Of a stretch of DNA of 64,000 bases, positions 37,301 through 45,897 are shown one piece after another. The notes below the pieces were generated by a model, which was not told the origin of the DNA, ran no database searches, and was given only the letters and a program-made list of their open reading frames with translations. Positions within the stretch are counted from its first letter, which is position 1; the number at the start of each line of letters is the position of its first letter. Origin of the DNA: Dyadobacter sediminis. Its GTDB lineage: Bacteria; Bacteroidota; Bacteroidia; Cytophagales; Spirosomataceae. The DNA lies in assembly GCF_005860765.1 (NCBI RefSeq), contig NZ_VCEI01000011.1, forward strand, positions 744,001 through 808,000. The letters are read 5' to 3'. The translations under genes were made by a program, and so were the position numbers.

Positions 37301-37619
37301 GGAACAATTAAGAAAGCACAGCGGCAACGCCATTGAAGCTGCAAAGGAATCCGCCAGTTTAAGGTTACGTCCGATTGTGATGACGGCGGTCGCGATGGTC
37401 GTCGGAATGATTCCGATGGCGAGTGGCCTGGGCGAAGCCGGGGATCAGTCTTCGCCGCTGGGACGTGCAGTGATCGGCGGATTGATTGCTTCCACCTTTG
37501 CAGCACTGTTTATTCTGCCGCTTGTATTTGCCTGGGGCCAGGGCAATGCAAGTACACAAAGCGTTTCGCTCGATCCTGAAGATGAAGAAAGCAAATTTTA
37601 TATTCCTATGACCAAATAA
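34359..37619 (+). CDS. RND-family efflux permease
   Basis: A 1086-residue inner membrane transporter with the duplicated RND layout: TM1 near residue 12-30, a large periplasmic loop, TM2-6 (about 330-490), a cytoplasmic linker (about 495-555), TM7, a second periplasmic loop, and TM8-12 (about 880-1050). The TM4 proton-relay segment reads ALAIGILVDESTVTIENI, with one Asp-Glu pair instead of the Asp-Asp of AcrB. The end ELPLG-type TM11 segment MVVGMIPMASGLGEAGDQSSPLG is typical. It belongs to the hydrophobic/amphiphilic efflux group. The adaptor gene follows by a few bases. Confidence 0.94.
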   Translation: MDLIRFALRKPITIMVLVAGLFFFGINAVRNIKVDIFPKLDLPVMYIAHPFGGYTPTQMETFFAKQYINILLYVNGIKSIETKNIQGLTLMKINFYPGTNMAQASAELSAFTNRAQAIFPPGSNPPFIIRFDASTLPVGQLVLSSEKRTNNELLDMANVYVRSTFTSIPGLVSAPPFGGNIRTIVVKADPDLLRSHNLTPDQLVEALRINNQTAPSGNVRIGDKNYITPTNTTVRNIKDFENIPLFKGTVQNLYLRDVATVEDGADITAGYGLVNGKRSVYLSIAKGADASTWEVVQNLKKAMPRIQSTLPEDVKISYEFDQSTYVMNSVMSLLTEGAIGAILTGLMVLLFLGDPRGALIVILTIPTSIISGVLFLNLFGQTINIMTLSGLALAIGILVDESTVTIENIHQHFDMGKPKALAIWDACQEIAFPKLLILFCILAVFAPAFTMGGIPGSLFLPLALAIGFSMIVSYFLAQTFVPVMANWIMKVKHHKNKDGVDMTDAEEFAASGLSRNKEAQKEALLHKSDHTENGKISRFDRIRLRFSRFIARMIPYRKPIVIAYLVLSTVTAGFLLTHIGKDVLPKVNGGQFQVRLRAPEGTRIERTEEKTLATIQAIKDIVGTKNVSVTSAYVGQHPALFSVNPIYLWMAGPQEAVLQVALKEGFHTNLDELKEKIRKRISETVPNLALSFEPIELTDKILSQGSPTPIEVRMSGRDKKLNEKYAQLVIEKLKQISYLRDIQLGQSNKYPSINIEVDRVRAAQLGVDMNDVSKSLIASTSSSRYTDKNIWVDEKGGFSYSVQVQVPENKMNSINEIGEIPLLRNASRPVLNDIATITPDTTYGENDNLGSMPVLSVTANLNNTDLGIAKSDVEAALASLGELPRGLTVELVGLSQTLTDTLDSLQNGLIVAIVVIFLMLAANFQSFKVSAIVLATVPAVVLGSLALLMMTGSTLNLQSYMGIIMSVGVSISNAVLLITNAEQLRKHSGNAIEAAKESASLRLRPIVMTAVAMVVGMIPMASGLGEAGDQSSPLGRAVIGGLIASTFAALFILPLVFAWGQGNASTQSVSLDPEDEESKFYIPMTK

Positions 37620-37635
37620 TCAAGCATTGAAACAA

Positions 37636-38763
37636 ATGAAAAATCATCTTAAAATCGTGATTGCCTTTGTATTTGCAATCATTGCAGCCGGACTTCAGGG
37701 GTGCGGTTCATCCAAGGCTGAAGAGGAGGAAGAAAATGCCAAAGCACCGGCTGAAGCGCCCGCGATGGAAACATTTGCGCTGAAAAAACAGCAACTTTCG
37801 TCTAATCTGAAAATTCCGGGTGAACTGATTGCTTATCAGCAAGTGGATCTTTATGCCAAGGTGAGCAGCTTTGTTAAAAAACTGCACGCAGATGTTGGTA
37901 CCGAAGTACAGCAAGGCCAGTTGCTTGCTTCGATGGAAGCGCCGGAACTTACCGCACAATTTGCAGGGAGCCAGTCCAGACTGGCAGCGCAGGAAGCTAT
38001 TTATGAAGCAAGTAAAGCTAATTACGAGCGTTTGCTGGAAACAAGCAAAACGCCGGGAACGGTTTCTCAGAATGATCTGGATGCTGCTCTGGCAAAACAA
38101 AGGTCAGACTTTGCCCAACTGGAAGCAGCCAAATCGGCAACGCGTGAGATTACGGATACCCGTAATTATCTTGAAATCCGTGCGCCGTTCAGCGGTGTCA
38201 TCACTGCAAGGAATGTAAGTGCCGGTGCCTATGTAGGTCCTTCCGGAAAAGGTTCGGAGTTTCCGCTATTTACCTTGGTGGAGCAGCGTAAATTACGTTT
38301 GGTCGTGAGTGTTCCAGAGGCTTATACCAGTTATTTAAAGAACAAAAGTGCCATTACATTCAAAGTCAAGTCGCTTCCGAATGAAGATTTTTCTGCAAAG
38401 GTAACCAGGCTTTCCGGAGCACTGGATACCCGATTACGCTCTCAAAGGACAGAAATGGACATATTTAACGGTGATAGAAAACTTCTTCCTGGTATGATTG
38501 CCGAAGTTTCCATTCCTCTGGGCGGAAATTCCAAATCATTTGTCATTCCGAAGACGGCTTTGCTCAATTCACCTCAGGGAACTTATATCATCAAAATAGT
38601 GGATCACAAAGCCGTCTGGGTTCCCGTAAAAACAGGAAGCAACAACCAAGACAAACTGGAAATTTTTGGTGAAATCAAGGAAGATGATGTGATTGTCAAA
38701 TCGGCAAACGAGGAGATCCGGAACAATTCAGAAATCAAAAATACCAAAACAGTTACTATCTGA
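37636..38763 (+). CDS. RND efflux periplasmic adaptor lipoprotein
   Basis: A 375-residue membrane fusion protein. The ATG at 37636 is preferred over the in-frame TTG at 37627. A lipobox (LQGC) follows a hydrophobic segment and a Glu/Ala-rich linker. Then come a lipoyl-like half (YAKVSSFVKKLHADVGTEV), an alpha-helical hairpin (about 95-160), the second lipoyl half with RAPFSGVITARN, and beta-barrel domains. It is the third gene of the pump operon; adaptors more often come first. Its 3' end overlaps the opposing DUF6134-like gene by 8 bp. Confidence 0.93.
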   Translation: MKNHLKIVIAFVFAIIAAGLQGCGSSKAEEEEENAKAPAEAPAMETFALKKQQLSSNLKIPGELIAYQQVDLYAKVSSFVKKLHADVGTEVQQGQLLASMEAPELTAQFAGSQSRLAAQEAIYEASKANYERLLETSKTPGTVSQNDLDAALAKQRSDFAQLEAAKSATREITDTRNYLEIRAPFSGVITARNVSAGAYVGPSGKGSEFPLFTLVEQRKLRLVVSVPEAYTSYLKNKSAITFKVKSLPNEDFSAKVTRLSGALDTRLRSQRTEMDIFNGDRKLLPGMIAEVSIPLGGNSKSFVIPKTALLNSPQGTYIIKIVDHKAVWVPVKTGSNNQDKLEIFGEIKEDDVIVKSANEEIRNNSEIKNTKTVTI

Positions 38764-39391
38764 GCACCGTTTTCGGGGAAGAAGTCTTTTCAGCATTCAG
38801 TACAATGCGCAGCTTGAAACCGGCCAGATCCGTTTTGACTTCCTTGCAAAGACCGTTTTGATATGTGTAAATTCCCTGTTTGCCATCCGGTAAAGAAACA
38901 GCGTATTTGCCTTCCGAAAGTTTTTTGACGCTGCACATTTTTCCGTACCGCTCGGAATAGACTTCCTGAATGTTAACCGGTTCTTTATAGTACAAACTTG
39001 TAATGGTAGAAAGAATCGGTGTGTTCAGCTCGATCTTGGCTTTATCCTCTGCATCTTCTCCGGAAAACATGACTTCATATAATGGTCTGACAGTACTTCT
39101 GGTTAAAGTTTTTTCCTTCAGATCACCGTTTACATGATGCGAGCAAGTAGCTGAAACCAGTTTTCCGTGACTGTAATTGGTCTGTGTGGAATATTTCCCT
39201 TTATAGAACATGATTTTAAAATCCGATTCAATCCGGTGTGTTTCGGTATCGTCTTTTCCATTGTCATCGAATACTTTCAATGAACCTATTGTCCTGCCGG
39301 CAACAATGACATCATAAACGTTTGTTTGGGACATTGCCACATGAACTGAAAGAAACAGCATTCCGAATACGATCAAACCTAAAATTCTCAT
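38756..39391 (-). CDS. Secreted DUF6134-like protein
   Basis: A 211-residue protein with a signal peptide (MRILGLIVFGMLFLSVHVAM, cleavage near SQT). The mature part begins VYDVIVAGRTIGSLKVF and continues as beta-rich sequence ending in a Leu-rich strand. The opening resembles what is annotated as DUF6134 in Bacteroidota, a family without known function; this is from memory. It runs tail-to-tail into the efflux adaptor gene with overlapping stops (8 bp), so the two transcripts are antisense at their ends. Confidence 0.7.
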   Translation of the reverse strand: MRILGLIVFGMLFLSVHVAMSQTNVYDVIVAGRTIGSLKVFDDNGKDDTETHRIESDFKIMFYKGKYSTQTNYSHGKLVSATCSHHVNGDLKEKTLTRSTVRPLYEVMFSGEDAEDKAKIELNTPILSTITSLYYKEPVNIQEVYSERYGKMCSVKKLSEGKYAVSLPDGKQGIYTYQNGLCKEVKTDLAGFKLRIVLNAEKTSSPKTVLR

Positions 39392-39615
39392 TTGTATATA
39401 GTTTACGCTTTAAGTAGCTGCGATCTATATAACAGTATAACTTTCGTGCCTATTGTCCTATTCTTAAGATAATGAACCCATTATATAGTTGCTGCGCCAT
39501 TTTAAAGAAATTCTGAAGAACCAAAAAAGAATAGTTCGCAAGTGGCTGATTTTTGACTTACCGGTATTGTCCTGATTTCTTGATTAAAGGTTAATGGCTC
39601 AATCAAAGCTGCTTT

Positions 39616-41121
39616 TTACTTTGCTTCGGAAAAATCAAGCTGCTGAATCAATGCCGGGTTCTCCGGCGACAACGTAAAATACACTTTTATGCTGCCTTTG
39701 TTACCGTTCATCCGAAAAGTACCCCGTAACTGGTTTTCCGCGATAATTTCAGAAACTCCGGTTATGGTACCCGTTTGGGCAAGCAACAGATCCAGTTCCT
39801 TTTTGCGGTGTGCGACTGATTTGTCGGGGAAAAAATTTTCAGCAAAGATGCCGCTTTGTTCCGCATTTTTCCAATCTGGCAATAATTTGAGCAATGCATT
39901 TTTTCTCTGATCCAGAACATTCGATACCTTAACAGGAAGCGGTGTCAGGCCGGCCATTGCAATAATGGTATCCAGCACAGCCGTATTGATCGTCGCCATT
40001 CCGGCGTATGTACGGTTTGCATGCGCAATGATCCCGATCCCGTATTCAGGTAAAATTTGCCACTGACTTCCGAATCCCGGCAATCCGCCCGTATGTCCGA
40101 TTCCGGTTCTTCCTTCACAATCCTTGCTCCATCTCAATCCATAACCATAGGCAGAAACCATTGCACACGGGCGTCCGCCCGGATATTTGTAGCCTGCATT
40201 GAGATTATTGAAATTCCACGGCATCTGCATTTCCCTGACATCGCTTCTTGCAACTGGCCCGGTTTCCGGCACTGAACTTGGAGGCCATGCAGACAAATGA
40301 AATGTAACATACTTGCTGAAATCTTCAATGGAAGTAATCAGTCCGCCCATGGCGCCGTACGTTCCGTCGTGCAGCAGTTCTTCTTCTTTCCAGATGTCAT
40401 CTTCGTAGCGGTAACCATGTGCAAGCAGTTTTGAAGGTGCTTTCGAATATTCCCAGATGGTGTTGTTCATTCCCAATGGTTTGAAAATCGCCTCATCGAT
40501 GTATTGTTGGTAAGGCTTGCCGGAAACATTGCTGATTATTTTTCCTAGCATCGCAAAACCAAGATTGCTGTATTCGTAAGTGATACCCGGCACGTTGGAA
40601 AATGAAATTCCTTTTTTGATCAACGCAATCAGTTCTTCGTCCTTCGAATCCAGCTGGCGGTCGCCCCATGGATTGTCTTCAGGGAAACCTGCGGCATGCG
40701 TCAGCAGATGCCGTATCGTTATGTCAGGTGCATCTTTTGTCAGCGGAGGCATGGATTCAAGCTCGGGAATATACAGGGACGCCGGATCATCCAGTTTCAG
40801 TTTTCCTTCTTTTCGCAATGCAAGAACAGCCATGGCGGTAACGCTTTTGGACATGGACGCTATTCTGAACAGCGATTGTGGCGTAGCCTTTGTCGAAGTT
40901 GCAATTTCGGAAAAGCCGCTAGCGCCGGAAAGCAGCAGTTGTCCGTCAACAACCAATCCGAAAGCAAGCCCTGGAAAATGGTTTTTTTCCGCATAATCCT
41001 GGTATAGTTTCTCAATGACGGGCAAAGTTGCCTTGATTTTGTTGATTCTGTCTGTTTTCGCAGGCTGTGCCCCAGATGAAAAAAACAGCAGCACAAGCAA
41101 AAAAGTAAATCCTGATCTCAT
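39616..41121 (-). CDS. Secreted serine hydrolase, class C beta-lactamase-like
   Basis: A 501-residue protein with a signal peptide (to about residue 18). The beta-lactamase/transpeptidase-like fold shows all three motifs: SMSK (nucleophile S89, K92), YSN in TYEYSNLGFAMLGK and HTG in GHTGGLPGFGS. The C-terminal 110 residues form an extra beta-rich domain seen in many esterase- or peptidase-like members. Such enzymes range from D-aminopeptidases to esterases and rarely confer beta-lactam resistance. It is monocistronic, with a 336-bp AT-rich upstream region. Confidence 0.9.
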   Translation of the reverse strand: MRSGFTFLLVLLFFSSGAQPAKTDRINKIKATLPVIEKLYQDYAEKNHFPGLAFGLVVDGQLLLSGASGFSEIATSTKATPQSLFRIASMSKSVTAMAVLALRKEGKLKLDDPASLYIPELESMPPLTKDAPDITIRHLLTHAAGFPEDNPWGDRQLDSKDEELIALIKKGISFSNVPGITYEYSNLGFAMLGKIISNVSGKPYQQYIDEAIFKPLGMNNTIWEYSKAPSKLLAHGYRYEDDIWKEEELLHDGTYGAMGGLITSIEDFSKYVTFHLSAWPPSSVPETGPVARSDVREMQMPWNFNNLNAGYKYPGGRPCAMVSAYGYGLRWSKDCEGRTGIGHTGGLPGFGSQWQILPEYGIGIIAHANRTYAGMATINTAVLDTIIAMAGLTPLPVKVSNVLDQRKNALLKLLPDWKNAEQSGIFAENFFPDKSVAHRKKELDLLLAQTGTITGVSEIIAENQLRGTFRMNGNKGSIKVYFTLSPENPALIQQLDFSEAK

Positions 41122-41457
41122 AAGGGCCTTTTTTTATGAATGCATGAAAAGTGAATATAGCAATTCCCTGCGATTTTCCAGACACTTTTCCTGAATTCCA
41201 TAGAGTGCAAGAATAATAAATAATTTCTAAAATCATTTTCTATAAATAATACAATACTTACTTTTTAATATTATTAAAAAAGTACAATTTTCATGAATTA
41301 AATATTGATAATATCCGTTAATTTTGAAGCTGGAAGCATATTATTCTGGTATCATATAAATTATATTACCAGCAAATAAAATCAAGAACTTAAAAAAGTT
41401 ATAATATATACACATGAATTAACAGTCTGGAAATAGCCGGACTTTATTTTCACTCTT
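41122..41457. other. AT-rich divergent promoter region
   Basis: Between the serine hydrolase (minus) and the MFS transporter (plus). It contains TAATTTTG (41319-41326), a match to the -7 consensus for the plus strand, without a convincing -33 box, and a near-palindrome of T and A tracts at 41261-41282. No gene is seen. Confidence 0.4.
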
Positions 41458-42621
41458 ATGAACTATTCAATTTTTGCACCCTCCGATTCCAGAAAGTACC
41501 TGCGCATGGCCGTTGCTGCTTTCTTTTTTGTCCAGGGCCTGAGCTTTGCAGCCTGGGCCAGCCGTATCCCTGATATCAAAAACATGCTTCACCTGACCGA
41601 AGGCGGTCTGGGCACCGTACTGCTTGCCTTACCGATCGGACTGATGGCCAGTCTGCCGATTTCCGGCTGGATGGTTACGCATTACGGAAGCAAGAAAATG
41701 GTGCTGATCGGCGCAGTCCTTTATGCCATTACACTGGCCTTCATCGGCTTTGTAACCCGTACAGAACAGCTTGTCATTGCGCTTTTTGCATTCGGACTTT
41801 GGGGAAATCTTACGAACATTGCTGTTAATACACAGGCAGTTGCCGTAGAACAGGAATATGGCAAATCCATTATGGCATCTTTTCACGGCTTGTGGAGCCT
41901 TGCCGGATTTGTAAGTGCCATGATCGGTTCGTTCTTTATTTCAGTCCATATTCCTCCGTACATCCATTTCAGCGTCATTGCGCTGGCTGCTTTTGTCATC
42001 ATTTTTACGGCTTACAAGCATACGATGCCGGATAGTGAAAGGAACAACGGAGAAGCGCAGCCGCTTTTTGTAAAACCGGATCGTGATTTACTGACACTGG
42101 GCCTGATCGGATTTTGTGCCATGGTTTGTGAAGGCGTCATGTTCGACTGGAGCGGCGTTTATTTTCAGGAAGTCGTACATGTTCCGGCTTCCATGACCAC
42201 ACTTGGATATGTTGCTTTTATGGGAACCATGACTGGCGGCCGTTTTGCAGGCGACTGGCTTGCCAACCGTCTGGGCAGAAAAAAAATGCTTCAGATCAGC
42301 GGCTGTCTTATGGGCATCGGACTTGCAACGGCTGTTTTATTTCCTTTTATGATTCCGGCAACGTTGGGATTTCTGCTGGTGGGATTTGGCGTTTCATCCG
42401 TTGTACCGCTGGTTTACAGCGCAGCCGGAAAGTCCAATACCATGTCGGCAGGCATGGCGCTGGCAGCCGTTTCATCCATCAGTTTTATCGGATTTCTGAT
42501 CGGGCCGCCATTGATCGGTATCGTTGCACAGTTTGCTGACCTGCGCTGGTCATTTGCCATCGTCGGAATTCTGGCATCTTTGACCGCTTATTTGTCAACA
42601 AAAGCAAAACTGATCAGTTAA
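41458..42621 (+). CDS. MFS transporter, YbjJ/fucose-permease-like
   Basis: A 387-residue transporter with about 12 hydrophobic segments. The first helix FFFVQGLSFAAWASRIPDIK resembles the YbjJ-type group, and the loop 2-3 motif is WMVTHYGSKKM. The second half repeats the pattern with DWLANRLGRKKML. The family carries sugars or small organic molecules by proton symport or antiport; the substrate is unknown. It is followed by its own terminator (42649-42679). Confidence 0.88.
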   Translation: MNYSIFAPSDSRKYLRMAVAAFFFVQGLSFAAWASRIPDIKNMLHLTEGGLGTVLLALPIGLMASLPISGWMVTHYGSKKMVLIGAVLYAITLAFIGFVTRTEQLVIALFAFGLWGNLTNIAVNTQAVAVEQEYGKSIMASFHGLWSLAGFVSAMIGSFFISVHIPPYIHFSVIALAAFVIIFTAYKHTMPDSERNNGEAQPLFVKPDRDLLTLGLIGFCAMVCEGVMFDWSGVYFQEVVHVPASMTTLGYVAFMGTMTGGRFAGDWLANRLGRKKMLQISGCLMGIGLATAVLFPFMIPATLGFLLVGFGVSSVVPLVYSAAGKSNTMSAGMALAAVSSISFIGFLIGPPLIGIVAQFADLRWSFAIVGILASLTAYLSTKAKLIS

Positions 42622-42648
42622 GATTCTGATACTTTATCTCCCTTCATT

Positions 42649-42679
42649 AAAAAAGGATAACTGCATGGTTATCCTTTTT
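42649..42679 (+). terminator. Rho-independent terminator of the MFS gene
   Basis: GGATAAC / GTTATCC with a 6-nt loop, A-rich before and T5 after, 28 bp past the MFS stop. Confidence 0.88.
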
Positions 42680-42698
42680 GCATTTAAATAGCTTTTCA

Positions 42699-42936
42699 AT
42701 GAAAAAATCTGCATTTGCAATACTCTTGCTGATTTTTGCAGACTGTGTTCAAGCTCAAAAATCCTTGCATCCGAAGAAGTCAGAAAAAACTCGAAAATGA
42801 CACAGAATTTGGAAAACAGACGAATGTCAGAATTAAAAACGGTAAACCGGTTGAACTTGACCAAACCGGCCAATTACCTCATCCGGAAGATTTCGACAGG
42901 TTCTTCGTTCCGCTGAAAAACTTTCTTGCCAAATAA
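42699..42936 (+). pseudogene. Frameshifted gene for a small secreted protein
   Basis: An ATG at 42699 opens a frame with a clear signal peptide (MKKSAFAILLLIFADCVQAQ) that stops at 42798-42800 after 33 codons. The next frame continues as a soluble sequence (KLENDTEFGKQTNVRIKNG, ending FFVPLKNFLAK) to the stop at 42936. Deleting one A from the A6 run at 42784-42789 would join them into one protein of about 78 residues. The start lies only 20 bp after a terminator, leaving little room for a promoter, which fits decay. A sequencing error in the A run, or slippage, are alternatives. Confidence 0.65.
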
Positions 42937-42950
42937 ATTTATAGTAAAAC

Positions 42951-42987
42951 AGCCGCCACGTTATGTTCTTTGTGGCGGCTATTTTTT
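42951..42987. terminator. Terminator between converging genes
   Basis: AGCCGCCAC / GTGGCGGCT with a 12-nt loop and T6 on the plus strand. It ends at the stop codon of the minus-strand isomerase-like gene, so its main role is to end plus-strand transcripts. Confidence 0.82.
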
Positions 42988-43907
42988 CAACCAAGGAATT
43001 GTTTCAGATAGTTTCTGCTTGTCAGAATAGCGCTTTGAACATCCGTAATGTTTCCTTCATAAGCTTTGTCTTCCACTTCAATGACCACAGGCCCGCGGTA
43101 ACGCACGTCTGTTAATGCCGCGAAAAACCCCCGCCAGTTTACATCACCCAGTCCGGGCAGCTTGGGAGAATGAAATTCCAGCGGATTAGCCAGAATACCG
43201 ACGCGGTCCAGCTTGTCTTTATAAACCTTGACATCTTTCAGATGGATATGGTGCAAGCGATCTTTGTAATTGTAAATCGGCTTGATTTCATCCATCATTT
43301 GCCAGACCATATGCGACGGATCATAATTTAGTCCAAACAAAGGACTTGGAATAATTTCAAACATCCGGTCCCAGATTGCCGGGCTGAATGCCAGGTTTTT
43401 ACCGCCCGGCCATTCATCATCTGTGAAAAACATCGGGCAGTTTTCAATGGCAACTTTAATATTATTTTCTTCCGCAACCCTGATAACGGATGGCCACACG
43501 TCTGCAAACCGCGCCAGATTGTCCTTGATATTTCGGGACTGATCTCTTCCGATAAAAGTCGTAACAACCGGAATGCCCAGCTTTGCAGCTCCGCGGATCA
43601 CTTGCTTGATGTGTTCGATAAAAAACTCGGAACGGTTCGGATCGGGATCAAGCGGATTGGGATAATAACCCAATGCGGAGATAAAAATATTTGCTTCATG
43701 AAGCCGGTGCTTTATTTCAGAAACGCTCTGATCTGAAAGATTGCTTACATCAATGTGCGTAACACCTGCATAGCGGCGGCTATCGGCATTATTGGCAGGC
43801 CAGCACATCATTTCCACACAGGCGAAACCGTTGTTTCCGGCAAAATTCACAACATGTTCCATGCCGAAATCAGCAAGGATTGCACTGTTAAAACCTAATT
43901 TGAGCAT
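42987..43907 (-). CDS. Sugar phosphate isomerase/epimerase-like TIM barrel
   Basis: A 306-residue AP-endonuclease-2-type TIM barrel. Metal-ligand segments can be seen: the Glu in VAIENCPMFF, the Asp and His in GLNYDPSHMVW, HHIHLKDVKVY and the final Glu in GPVVIEVEDKAY. Relatives isomerise or epimerise sugars and inositols (IolE/IolI, xylose isomerase-like). No sugar regulon surrounds it, so the substrate is open. It starts 230 bp from the divergent three-gene coiled-coil locus. Confidence 0.88.
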   Translation of the reverse strand: MLKLGFNSAILADFGMEHVVNFAGNNGFACVEMMCWPANNADSRRYAGVTHIDVSNLSDQSVSEIKHRLHEANIFISALGYYPNPLDPDPNRSEFFIEHIKQVIRGAAKLGIPVVTTFIGRDQSRNIKDNLARFADVWPSVIRVAEENNIKVAIENCPMFFTDDEWPGGKNLAFSPAIWDRMFEIIPSPLFGLNYDPSHMVWQMMDEIKPIYNYKDRLHHIHLKDVKVYKDKLDRVGILANPLEFHSPKLPGLGDVNWRGFFAALTDVRYRGPVVIEVEDKAYEGNITDVQSAILTSRNYLKQFLG

Positions 43908-44137
43908 AAGGATTTAGTATTCTTTTATTGGTAATAAATATACAGGCACAATAATTCTGTGTTTGTAAACTTGCGTAAAAATCAGGCAGGATTCAAGAAC
44001 ATGGTCAAATTCATCCAGACATTATGTGGATTTATCAATGCAGGATACCGCTGGTAACGATCACACCACACTATATTCTTTTAATTTTAGTAATATTGAC
44101 TTAATAAAATCAATGAATCTTAACATTTCACAAGCTT

Positions 44138-44815
44138 ATGGCAGATTCTGAACCGAGTATAGGAAAAAAAATACTCAGCTTTTTTATCAAAGAAAATGAA
44201 GAACCTGTAAGACAGGCTGCGATAACCAGTAATGCACCGGAAATGCCTAAAACGGCTGTGGCCCCCAAAGTCCCGAATGTAGCGGGTACGGCAGAAATCG
44301 ACCGTAAATTTGTTGAACATTTTGCTGGTCTGCTGGAAAAAGCCAACTTGCCCGGCCCGGATTATTTCGAATACAAGCAGGCGCTTAAAAGCATGGAAGG
44401 GCTTGGCCTTGGCGAGGAAAAACAGTTTCAGGCAGCATGGGCAAGTTTCAAGGCTATGGGCGGGATTTCTGATTCCACGGTCCTCAGCTCGACGGCTAAT
44501 CAGTACCTTGCCATTCTCGACAAAGACCGCGAATCCTTCCTCAGGGATGTTGAAAAAGCAATCAAAGATCGTGTCGGTGCGTTGCAGGAAGAACAGAAAC
44601 GGCTCGAAGATTCCAATGGTGCCATTGCGCAGCAAATGGCTGAGTTACAAAAGAAAATGGATGAAAATAAAAACCGGCTCGGTCAGATTTCCGGCGAAGT
44701 TTCAGAGCAAAGCGCCAGAATCAATGCCAACAAGGATAATTTTGAAATTACATACCGGAGTTTTGTTGAACAGATCAAATCGGATCTGATCAAGATCAAT
44801 CAATACCTGAAATAA
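44138..44815 (+). CDS. Coiled-coil protein of unknown function, first gene of a three-gene locus
   Basis: A 225-residue soluble protein without signal peptide. After an amphipathic N-terminus (GKKILSFFIKENEE) and a Pro/Ala/Val-rich linker (about 30-55), a helical domain (about 58-135) precedes a long coiled coil (about 135-210) rich in Glu, Gln, Lys and Asn. The C-terminus is a short amphipathic helix. The gene leads a tight run with a membrane coiled-coil protein (22 bp later) and an anchored Ppx/GppA-like protein, ended by the terminator at 46954-46996. Cytoplasmic scaffolding with the second protein is the natural guess; no family recognised. Confidence 0.75.
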   Translation: MADSEPSIGKKILSFFIKENEEPVRQAAITSNAPEMPKTAVAPKVPNVAGTAEIDRKFVEHFAGLLEKANLPGPDYFEYKQALKSMEGLGLGEEKQFQAAWASFKAMGGISDSTVLSSTANQYLAILDKDRESFLRDVEKAIKDRVGALQEEQKRLEDSNGAIAQQMAELQKKMDENKNRLGQISGEVSEQSARINANKDNFEITYRSFVEQIKSDLIKINQYLK

Positions 44816-44837
44816 CCTAACCATTCGATCCACTACA

Positions 44838-45851
44838 ATGGCAACACCAGATTTTTCACAGATTGGCGGTTCTCAGGAAGACGGCTCAAAGCGGTCCTAC
44901 TGGAGTAAACCCGAAGGAATTACATCCCTGCTTTTCCTTGGCGCCGGCGGAGCTTTTGCTTTATATTACTGGAACAAGATAGCAGCATTCCTGATTGAAG
45001 TAACACAAAATACGCTTTACCTCGGGTTTTTGATGGCTATTCTGGCACTCGTCATTTTTCTATTGACGAGCAAGGACGTCCGTACTGCCGTTTTCTTCCT
45101 GTTCAAAACGTTGATGCGCAATATCACCGGACTGGTCATCAAGCTGGACCCGATCGCCATTATGAAAATATACATTGACGATCTGAAAGAGAAAAGAGAA
45201 AAAATGCAGGGTCAGATCAATACGCTTGCAGGACAGCTTGTAAAACTCAACAAGAATATCAATGAGAACAACGAGCAGATCAAGCAGAAATTTGCCGAAG
45301 CCAACAAGGCAAGTACGATGCTCGACAGACCGGGCATGAAAGAAACTGCTTCGCTGGCAACGATTGAAGGAGCCGGTCTTCAGGAAATGAACGAAAAGCT
45401 CTTTCCGTTACAGCGTAATATGAAAACGGTTCTTGAATTTATGGAAAAGGTCAATAAAAGCGCCGATTACATCATTAAGGAAACCGAAATCAAGGTAAAG
45501 CTGAAAGAAGCGGAATACCGAATTGTAAAGGAAAGCTCCAATGCACTGCGTACTGCGATCAGTATTTTCAAAGGAAATCCGGACAAAAAGTTTTATTTTG
45601 ACGAATCCATGGAATACATTCAGGACGACATGAGCCAGAAACTGGGTGAAATGAAAAGAGCCATGGACCTTTCGCTGGATTTCATCAACGGCGTGGATGT
45701 TCAGAACGGACTGCTTTCGGACAAAGGCCAGGCCATGCTGGAAGCATATAACTCGGGACAATTCAAACTGATCCAGCTGGATTCGCCTCCATCTCCGAGA
45801 CGTTCCGTTGATGTCCCGAAAGATTCAAGCTACAAAGGGCTGCTGGATTGA
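44838..45851 (+). CDS. Two-TM coiled-coil membrane protein, PspA-like helical part, function unknown
   Basis: A 337-residue protein. A polar N-terminus (1-25) is followed by TM1 (about 27-44) and TM2 (about 59-77), then a long cytoplasmic helical region. Coiled coils (about 110-165 and 185-265) start with DPIAIMKIYIDDLKEKREKM, which recalls the DPEKMI.QMI.EME opening of PspA/IM30 proteins; this resemblance is by eye and weak. Pro/Ser-rich tail. With the coiled-coil protein upstream and the Ppx/GppA-like protein downstream it could form a membrane complex spanning both sides of the inner membrane (inference). Confidence 0.75.
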   Translation: MATPDFSQIGGSQEDGSKRSYWSKPEGITSLLFLGAGGAFALYYWNKIAAFLIEVTQNTLYLGFLMAILALVIFLLTSKDVRTAVFFLFKTLMRNITGLVIKLDPIAIMKIYIDDLKEKREKMQGQINTLAGQLVKLNKNINENNEQIKQKFAEANKASTMLDRPGMKETASLATIEGAGLQEMNEKLFPLQRNMKTVLEFMEKVNKSADYIIKETEIKVKLKEAEYRIVKESSNALRTAISIFKGNPDKKFYFDESMEYIQDDMSQKLGEMKRAMDLSLDFINGVDVQNGLLSDKGQAMLEAYNSGQFKLIQLDSPPSPRRSVDVPKDSSYKGLLD

Positions 45852-45897
45852 TTTTATCTCCTGACACTATAAACCATTCATTTTACACCCAATATCA

